Origin: Metabacillus rhizolycopersici
Lineage (GTDB): Bacteria > Bacillota > Bacilli > Bacillales > Bacillaceae
Reading direction: 5' to 3'
Assembly (NCBI RefSeq): GCF_020075705.1
Contig: NZ_JAIQUM010000121.1
Location: 1-9,655 of the forward strand
Length of the DNA stretch: 9,655 nt
The notes below the pieces were generated by a model that did no database searches, was not told where the DNA came from, and worked only from the letters and a program-made list of their open reading frames with translations. Positions 4,649 to 9,655 of the stretch are shown in pieces. The translations under genes and the position numbers were made by a program. Numbering within the stretch: position 1 is the first letter of the stretch; the number at the start of each line of letters is the position of its first letter.

Positions 4649-6952
4649 TTATTTTTTAGGTAAATCTAATGTTGGTGTACGATCAAAGAAATTCCAAGGT
4701 TTTAACATGGCATGTACCCACTCGGTTGGCATCATCGGCCATTCTTCAGCACGTGCTACATGTGTTGCTCCTGTTGTCATCCATACAACATTATCCGTAT
4801 TTTCAATCGAACTATTGTCTGCAGTATATTGTTTTAATCCAGTATCTGTTTTACTTCGATTAGGATATTTACCTTCAGGGTATCGTTCATTTGGATCATA
4901 ATTCGTTACCCATATTTGTTTATCCATAAAATTCACACGGTTTAAAAGCCAATCATCTTCACTAAATAATGCTCCTTTGGCAATTGGATGCGTTCCACCA
5001 GCAAACGGTATAATTTGATAGGAGACAGGGTTTCCTACTTTATTTTCCTTATTATAGTTACTTAACAAGCGAATCGTTGAAGGATCAAACTTTTGTATAG
5101 CTTCCTGTTCAGTCGTTACTGTTTTTTGTTCAGTAACCATGACACTTTTCCGAGGACCGCCATCTTTATTTTCCTCAACTATTGGATTGATTTCTGTTAA
5201 CGTGTTGTCCTCTCCATCAACATCTAGATCAAGTCTGAAGTTATAAATATGCTGGTGCGTAGTTCCAACAATATTGTTATCAAGCAACGTACCATATTTT
5301 GTATCCTCTTTAGCCGTTTCATCGTGCATTGTTTTGGTTTTCACACCCTTTACAGCTTCAATACCAGATGCCCCGACATCAATTTTGATGGTACCATTTT
5401 GTGATAAAACCCAATCAAAAATATAATCATAGTTTCCTATTGTACTTACCCAGCGCATCACTAATTCACGACGTTCCCGACTTTGGTTTTCTTCTGTAAA
5501 TGTCGCAAGATCAGCATGCTTATATTCTGGACCGGCATACCGCTCGAATACAGCCATTGCATTTTTTATTGTATACGGTTTACCAGCATTATCCGCAATT
5601 GTTGCATCAAGAAGTACAGCATTTTCTGGTACATCTGTTCCTTTTTCAAGCGGTGCTGTTAACTGCCCCATTCCATAATCACCAGCATCTAAATAGGATT
5701 TGAAATACCAGCCAACATCTGGATCTCCGTAAGGAACAATCATTCCACCAAGTGAACCTTCGTACATGATTTTTCGCTTTTTACCTTCGTCATTATACGT
5801 AACAGTTGATAAGACAGGCCCCACACGTGTATCCATACGCAAGTGGAAATCCCATTCTTGCCAGCTAATTGTATTTCCTTTAATTTCATAGTTCTTGCCA
5901 TCTGGTTCTGTTAGATTAAGAGGCTTAACTTCAACTTTATCTTTATAATCTCTACCATCATAAGCATTTAATTGCATTGGAACTGGGATAACCCCTTCAT
6001 CTTCTACTTTTATGACTTTCTTCTGTTCAAGATCAACAGTAGCAACTAAGTTTTCAATTGGATGGGCCCAAAAATTTCCGTCACCAGTGTTTAAATAAGA
6101 AACGACCTTTAATAATCGCTGTTCATGCTCCAGTCCATCTTCTCCATCAAAATAGCCTACTGTTAATGGGGTAGTGACAACTTTTTTCACATCTTCAATA
6201 TCACGTTTTTTTAAAGCTTTTATATACTCCTCACTCGATTCGATGGCAGTTTGGACAGTAGCAAAATCATCGATGATCACCATACCGTGTACACCATCAA
6301 TCTTATTCCATGAGACTAGTTTTTTTATTGATAGATCAACTTCCCCTTCAATTACTTGTTTACCATCTAAAGCAATAAATTCTGCTATTCTTGCGAATGT
6401 TTCTTTTTTCTCGTTACTTAAAGTCCAATCCCAAACCTTCTTTTTCTCAGGCAGTTTTAATGTAATTTCTGTAAAGCGAAGGCTTTCCTTATATTTTCCT
6501 GACTTTTTCAATACGCTAACTGTATTTTCAATTTCTTTTGGTGTTAATGGATCAAGTGGATGATCCCCTTTTTCGATTTGGAAGGTTTGTTCAAGTTCAG
6601 GGAAAACCTCATTGATAAAATGATGAGATACAAAAATTTTTCCCTCTTTTTCTGTTACAGGTGTTTCTAACTCAATTTCTTTGCCATTAACAGTGACAAT
6701 ATTTGAATTAGGTTTGATCTTTATCACTGTATCGTCTTTTTCAATCGTTGTTGTGTTAGTGAAAATACTCCAAAAATTTGATTTTATGGTTGCGTCCGTA
6801 CCTTCTAAGGCCGATTCAAGCTCAACTACCTCCACTTCACCTCCATGAGCAAATGCTCGATGATTGACTATTGATGAGAAAGGAGCAAACAAAAATAATA
6901 AAACAGTAGTAATAATAATTGCGTGTTTTAAACAGTTTTTCATCATCACCAT
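4649..6952 (-). CDS. tynA: Secreted copper amine oxidase (primary-amine/tyramine oxidase)
   Basis: It oxidises primary amines (R-CH2-NH2 + O2 + H2O to aldehyde, H2O2 and ammonia) outside the membrane. Numbered from ATG 6952: signal peptide with Lys5, hydrophobic core about 10-28 and cleavage after A-F-A at 33-35; the E. coli-type N-terminal D1 domain to about 125; then D2, D3 and the large catalytic domain. Active site: gate Tyr420 and base Asp422 (YLDAGDYGMG), cofactor Tyr508 in NYDY (becomes topaquinone), copper ligands His566, His568 and His731, and calcium-site Asp575, Asp577 and Asp720. Spacings between Tyr and the three His equal those I recall for E. coli TynA, and long blocks look nearly identical. 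I chose ATG 6952 over TTG 6955 because AAAGGGGG ends six bases before it. No cell-wall anchor motif is seen. The AraC-type regulator upstream is the likely activator. Confidence 0.97.
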   Translation of the reverse strand: MVMMKNCLKHAIIITTVLLFLFAPFSSIVNHRAFAHGGEVEVVELESALEGTDATIKSNFWSIFTNTTTIEKDDTVIKIKPNSNIVTVNGKEIELETPVTEKEGKIFVSHHFINEVFPELEQTFQIEKGDHPLDPLTPKEIENTVSVLKKSGKYKESLRFTEITLKLPEKKKVWDWTLSNEKKETFARIAEFIALDGKQVIEGEVDLSIKKLVSWNKIDGVHGMVIIDDFATVQTAIESSEEYIKALKKRDIEDVKKVVTTPLTVGYFDGEDGLEHEQRLLKVVSYLNTGDGNFWAHPIENLVATVDLEQKKVIKVEDEGVIPVPMQLNAYDGRDYKDKVEVKPLNLTEPDGKNYEIKGNTISWQEWDFHLRMDTRVGPVLSTVTYNDEGKKRKIMYEGSLGGMIVPYGDPDVGWYFKSYLDAGDYGMGQLTAPLEKGTDVPENAVLLDATIADNAGKPYTIKNAMAVFERYAGPEYKHADLATFTEENQSRERRELVMRWVSTIGNYDYIFDWVLSQNGTIKIDVGASGIEAVKGVKTKTMHDETAKEDTKYGTLLDNNIVGTTHQHIYNFRLDLDVDGEDNTLTEINPIVEENKDGGPRKSVMVTEQKTVTTEQEAIQKFDPSTIRLLSNYNKENKVGNPVSYQIIPFAGGTHPIAKGALFSEDDWLLNRVNFMDKQIWVTNYDPNERYPEGKYPNRSKTDTGLKQYTADNSSIENTDNVVWMTTGATHVARAEEWPMMPTEWVHAMLKPWNFFDRTPTLDLPKK

Positions 6953-6986
6953 CAAAATCCCCCTTTTTTATTTAAAAACTAATACT

Positions 6987-7052
6987 ATTGTATAAAATGA
7001 ATGTTTTGAATTATTGGAAAAATCGGAACAAACTCTCAAAATAATAAGGAAC
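6987..7052 (-). promoter_or_regulatory. Candidate copper amine oxidase promoter with GGAAC direct repeats
   Basis: On the minus strand TACAAT (6992-6987), within TATACAATA, is a good -10 about 35 bases before the ATG. There is no recognisable -35. Upstream, plus-strand GGAAC occurs at 7025-7029 and again at 7048-7052, 23 bp apart, each followed by an A-rich run. Two direct half-sites about two helical turns apart just upstream of a weak -35 is the usual arrangement for an AraC-family activator. Assignment to the neighbouring regulator is an inference. Confidence 0.3.
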
Positions 7053-7053
7053 T

Positions 7054-7083
7054 AAAAAAGACCGAAATCCATTGAATTTCAGC
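7054..7083 (-). terminator. Intrinsic terminator of the AraC-family regulator gene
   Basis: On the minus strand a 10-bp stem (7083-7074 with 7070-7061, three G-U wobbles) and a 3-base loop are followed by C and six U residues (7059-7054). It lies about 30 bases after the regulator stop and separates it from the oxidase gene. The plus strand also has a T5 run after the stem (7084-7088), so it could work both ways. Confidence 0.7.
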
Positions 7084-7112
7084 TTTTTAATGCCTATACG
7101 GAAAACAGGAGT

Positions 7113-7913
7113 CTATATTTTTTCCAATGTTCTTACTAACTGGTTCGGTGTAATATTTCCAAATTTTTTAAATTCATTAATTAGATGTGCTTGATCATAA
7201 TAACCATTTTCTTTTATGACATCCCATACTGAATTGTTATTTAGCAGCATGTGTAAAGAATACTGATACCTTGTAATTTGACTAAATAGCTTTGGAGAAA
7301 GCCCCACGCGATCTTCAAATTGCTTCCGTAAATACCTTGATGAATATCCGAGCTCTGTTGCTAGATTATTAATGTTTATATTGCCTTTAGAAGAATAGAT
7401 TTTATTTACAGCATAACTAATAATCCTTTGTGAAGAACAATCTGTAAAAAGATTGTTCCCAATTAATTCTTTAAATAAGTTAATTCTCTCATAAAATTTT
7501 TTTTCATTTATCATTCGTTCAACAGCATGATGATCCAATGTAAATAAGTCTGCTAATAGAATATCTCCATCAATGATTTCTTTCATAGAATAGTTAAATT
7601 TTCTAGTATCTTGATTAGGAATAAATCTGAATCCAAAATATTCATATCCGGCCTGAAAAGTGATCGATTTTTTTTGAAGGCGACTTCCATGAACAGTTGC
7701 ACAAGGGGTTTTGTCATGACATAAAAACAAGATATCTATACAACCATCTGGTACGATTGAAATTGGATTGGTTAAGTCTTTATGTAATTGAAATTGATAA
7801 AATAGTATGGTTGTTTTATTTATTAGATCAATCTCTTTTTTTTCAATATAGTAATCAGAGTTTTGTTCTAATTCGGGTTGGATTGGTATGAAACTGTATA
7901 ATCTTGAACCCAT
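7113..7913 (-). CDS. AraC-family transcriptional regulator
   Basis: This 266-residue protein has a C-terminal AraC/XylS DNA-binding domain. The first helix-turn-helix lies at about 181-206 (NNLATELGYSSRYLRKQFEDRVGLSP). The second lies at about 228-255 (SVWDVIKENGYYDQAHLINEFKKFGNITP), with the family signature toward the end. The N-terminal part carries VPDGCIDILF at 54-63, typical of regulators with a DUF6597-type sensor domain rather than the cupin-like sensor of E. coli FeaR. Start ATG 7913 has AAGGAGAG seven bases upstream. It is complete and followed by its own terminator, then the copper amine oxidase 161 bp further on. The natural reading is an amine- or aldehyde-responsive activator of the oxidase and dehydrogenase genes. 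The target is inferred from position only. Confidence 0.9.
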   Translation of the reverse strand: MGSRLYSFIPIQPELEQNSDYYIEKKEIDLINKTTILFYQFQLHKDLTNPISIVPDGCIDILFLCHDKTPCATVHGSRLQKKSITFQAGYEYFGFRFIPNQDTRKFNYSMKEIIDGDILLADLFTLDHHAVERMINEKKFYERINLFKELIGNNLFTDCSSQRIISYAVNKIYSSKGNININNLATELGYSSRYLRKQFEDRVGLSPKLFSQITRYQYSLHMLLNNNSVWDVIKENGYYDQAHLINEFKKFGNITPNQLVRTLEKI

Positions 7914-8040
7914 AAGCCCACTCTCCTTATCCAGCTACTACCTTTTTTTGATATCAATACAAATAAATAATAGGGTATTGCTTTGTCTCTTTTACTCTTT
8001 ATGTTAGATTTCATAACCTAATGTTTATTAAGATCACCAA

Positions 8041-8056
8041 TTGCAAACGCTTCCAA
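8041..8056 (-). promoter_or_regulatory. Possible CcpA catabolite-response element (cre)
   Basis: TTGCAAACGCTTCCAA (minus strand TTGGAAGCGTTTGCAA) matches 14 of 15 positions of the Bacillus cre consensus WTGNAAGCGNWWWCA. It is about 128 bp upstream of the AraC-family regulator start and downstream of the MocR remnant. It would place the amine locus under glucose repression through its regulator. Caution: the same bases can also be read as the tail of a short protein-like frame on the minus strand ending at TAG near 8010, so it might be leftover coding sequence. Confidence 0.4.
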
Positions 8057-8148
8057 TTTTGGTGTCACTTCCTAAAAAAATAAGAATTCCTACCTTTTTT
8101 CATTTTTGTAGAAAACGGGACAAAAATCAAATAAATATAGAATTCCAC

Positions 8149-8826
8149 TCAAAAATCATACTTTTTGGCAATTGCTGCGATCATTTTTCGATTCTCGACA
8201 GACATAAAGCTAGCTGTCGGATTATGGTAATCTGGGATCAAGTAAATTCCTTTAATATTCTCATTTTTACATGCATACTCAAGGGCAGTTGGACTCATTT
8301 CATGATGATCAACACCAATGTGATCAACTGTTGTTTCAAACCCACCCCTTTGGATTAGCTTGATAGCTGCATCTTTTTGCCACCGGCTTTCTCCAGCACG
8401 ACCATAACCAAACCATTTTTCATAATCTGTGTCTTGTAGCATACTTTTCAGTTGAAGTAGAAGTGGCTCGTATGAAGCATTATCGGGTAGTGTTGCTCCC
8501 ATTTCAATTAAATGCTTCGGCTTTGTATCTTCAAGTAAATACGCATTTGATAACGCATCATATGATACAAATGTCCCACTTCCAACAGATGCACTTATCA
8601 AACCCTTTAACTCACAAACTTTAAAGGCTTTAGAAATAGTACTCAAATTCAAATCTAAATAATCGGCCAGTTCTCGCTGTGGTGGAAGTTTTGTACCAGG
8701 TAATAGTACTCCGTTTAAAATGTCCTGTTGTAACTGTCCTGCGAGTACTTGATAAATGGGCTTTTTGGTTTTATCAATGGATGGCTTCCAGCTCATCGGA
8801 TAATTTTCAAAAGAATTAATCGGCAT
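8149..8826 (-). pseudogene. GntR/MocR-type regulator, internally deleted and truncated
   Basis: The first part is an intact GntR winged helix (about residues 22-88, with KLPPQRELADYLDLNLSTIS and a GLISASVGSGTFV wing). It is followed by the start of a fold-type I aminotransferase-like domain, as in MocR/GabR regulators that bind PLP. Members are usually 440-480 residues; this has 225. Right after FETTVDHI (near residue 170) the frame jumps to GVDHHEMSPTALEYACK, so roughly 60 residues containing the conserved GGQ/GSQ and PLP-phosphate region appear deleted in frame. The protein then stops at KKYDF, before the PLP Lys and the whole C-terminal half. It cannot be a normal effector-sensing regulator, though the DNA-binding domain might still be made. 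Start ATG 8826 is preferred to 8835 because AAAAGGA lies eight bases upstream of it. Confidence 0.85.
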
Positions 8827-8847
8827 GTTACGCATCCTTTTTCATCC

Positions 8848-8885
8848 AATTATAATATTATACCGTTTATAAAACTATTATAATT
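8848..8885 (-). promoter_or_regulatory. MocR remnant promoter with inverted repeat
   Basis: A perfect -10 TATAAT reads on the minus strand at 8862-8857, about 31 bases before ATG 8826. A 10-base inverted repeat, AATTATAATA (8848-8857) and TATTATAATT (8876-8885), brackets it with an 18-base spacer. The -35 is weak (AATTAT). The repeat may be an operator for autoregulation. Because the region is almost pure A/T, part of the symmetry could be chance. Confidence 0.4.
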
Positions 8886-9006
8886 ACTCTTTAATATTAT
8901 GTTCTTTCCACAGGTCCCCATATTCCACTAATGCTGCCCGATAGGTTAAGCGAAAACATTCACAATCTTTACTTAGATTATCTGTCCAAAAGTTAAAATT
9001 TTTAGA
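8884..9006 (-). pseudogene. Unidentified gene remnant, C-terminal 40 codons
   Basis: An open minus-strand frame runs from just after a TAG (9007-9009) to TAA 8884-8886. It gives 40 residues of ordinary protein composition (for example NFWTDNLSKDCECFRLTY and then ALVEYGDLWKEHNIKE). No ATG, GTG or TTG occurs near its beginning and there is no ribosome binding site, so it looks like the end of a gene whose front has been lost. I do not recognise the family. It overlaps the upstream arm of the MocR promoter repeat. A chance open frame is possible, but the low-A/T codon content relative to the surroundings argues for former coding sequence. Confidence 0.35.
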
Positions 9007-9110
9007 CTATCAAAAAACCACCCTATTTTTTAGCTTGTCACTTTAATCGGTAAATTGCACCTGTTTTTAGTGCTATTTTATACTTCAAAATACACCTATT
9101 CTAAACAATA

Positions 9111-9163
9111 AAAGCACTTATCCAAGCTATGAGCTGGTAACAAGTGCTTTACGTTTTATTTTA
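9111..9163 (+). terminator. Two-tier terminator hairpin without a gene
   Basis: AAAGCACTT (9111-9119) pairs with AAGTGCTTT (9142-9150). Inside, CCA..GCT and AGC..TGG pair (9122-9136) with one bulge. On the plus strand ACGTTTTATTTT follows, giving a usable U-rich tail. On the minus strand the tail is only TATTGTTT. No plus-strand gene ends before it, so it is either the terminator of a lost gene or of a small transcript. Confidence 0.55.
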
Positions 9164-9503
9164 GAGTTTTTTCCAAATAGCGTAACATAAGATAGGTTTT
9201 ATTAGGTTATTGGACGTAGAATAGTGAACAGGGTTTTGTAACGTATATAGCAAGAAAAAACATCCTTTTTAACTCGAATCTAAGTGTGTTCAGAAAAGGA
9301 CGAGTTTTGGAACAAATATAGCGTTTACGAAATTATCAACGGGTTGTTTTTTAATAAAGAGTGCCTTTTTAATTTTGTTCAGCAATCGGGCCATTTAATT
9401 TTAAAAAAGGTTGTATAGCACCTGTATTTTAATCGTTAAACTATTTAGGTGATTTTATATTTACTTTAATACAATGTTTTAACATCTAAAGAATTACCGA
9501 TAA

Positions 9504-9519
9504 TTTTTGTATACAAAAA
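9504..9519. promoter_or_regulatory. Perfect 16-bp palindrome, possible operator
   Basis: TTTTTGTATACAAAAA is a perfect palindrome with core TTGTATACAA. The core resembles the TNGT...ACNA half-sites bound by GntR-superfamily repressors, but no target gene is visible within the window. It may control a gene beyond 9655. It is too A/T-rich at its ends for firm assignment. Confidence 0.35.
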
Positions 9520-9655
9520 AACATTATTATTAAAGAAATTCAACTTAGAGAAGAATAATATACAATTAACCTTTGATACGACGTGTTGTTCAACATAATA
9601 GGATTACTTAACATCTTCATCGGTATAATTTTTGGGATTAGGTAGATAATAGGAA

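Larger units (their letters stand above)
9010..9655. other. Long stretch without a convincing gene
   Basis: Apart from the terminator at 9111-9163 and the palindrome at 9504-9519, I see no supported gene in these 646 bases. An ATG-started 34-codon minus-strand frame (about 9295-9400) has no ribosome binding site. Two similar 16-base segments, TTGCACCTGTTTTTAG (9055-9070) and TAGCACCTGTATTTTA, near 9416-9431, recur about 360 bp apart. Short phrases such as GAACA/TGTTC and TAGCG recur between 9170 and 9400, as in degenerate intergenic repeats of Bacillus-type genomes, but I cannot define a repeat unit. No tRNA or riboswitch is seen. Confidence 0.4.

Noticed and set aside
6174..6563. A 129-residue plus-strand open frame
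   Set aside because: It lies wholly inside the copper amine oxidase gene on the other strand, and its Ser/Phe-rich composition is the usual antisense shadow.
8041..8358. A 105-residue plus-strand open frame
   Set aside because: It is antisense to the MocR remnant and its downstream region, with no ribosome binding site and no recognisable domain.
9295..9400. A 34-codon minus-strand frame starting ATG GCC CGA
   Set aside because: It has no ribosome binding site, promoter or terminator, lies in A/T-rich sequence that looks like degenerate intergenic repeats, and resembles no protein I know.

Overview
The window looks like the chromosome of a low-GC Gram-positive bacterium, most likely Bacillaceae or Planococcaceae. 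The base composition is AT-rich. Ribosome binding sites are strong (AGGAGG, GAGGTGAT, AAGGAGAG). The insertion sequence is a common Bacillus-type IS3 element, and the GntR/MocR regulator is of a Bacillus type. Every gene I can support is on the minus strand, so transcription runs right to left.

The functional core (about 2860-7913) is an amine-catabolism locus. In transcription order it has an AraC-family regulator (7113-7913), an exported copper amine oxidase closely resembling E. coli TynA (4649-6952), and an NAD(P)-dependent aldehyde dehydrogenase (2863-4332). The oxidase would turn a primary amine such as phenylethylamine or tyramine into aldehyde, H2O2 and ammonia outside the membrane. 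The dehydrogenase would oxidise the aldehyde to the acid in the cytosol. E. coli has the same trio as feaR-feaB-tynA, but the regulator here has a different N-terminal domain, so the module may have been assembled separately. Each gene has its own ribosome binding site. Hairpins and gaps of 200-316 bp between genes suggest separate transcription units rather than one tight operon.

Both flanks are eroded. On the left are a nearly complete IS3-family element (about 93-1438) with a visible -1 frameshift heptamer, the lone end of a related IS (1487-1514), a hidden 55-residue lipoprotein gene with a TTG start (1594-1761), an unrecognised 89-residue acidic protein (1873-2142), and the C-terminal half of a serine recombinase (2441-2827). 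On the right are a MocR-type regulator that has lost part of its aminotransferase domain internally and all of its C-terminal half (8149-8826), a 40-codon gene remnant (8884-9006), and about 650 bp with no convincing gene but with a terminator and a perfect palindrome.

I did not find a CRISPR array, tRNA, rRNA or recognisable defence system. I do not see a wholly new system. The most interesting points are the TynA-like oxidase locus in a Gram-positive, the small hidden lipoprotein gene, the insertion sequence whose reading frame runs through its own terminator, and the structured repeats between the oxidase and dehydrogenase genes.
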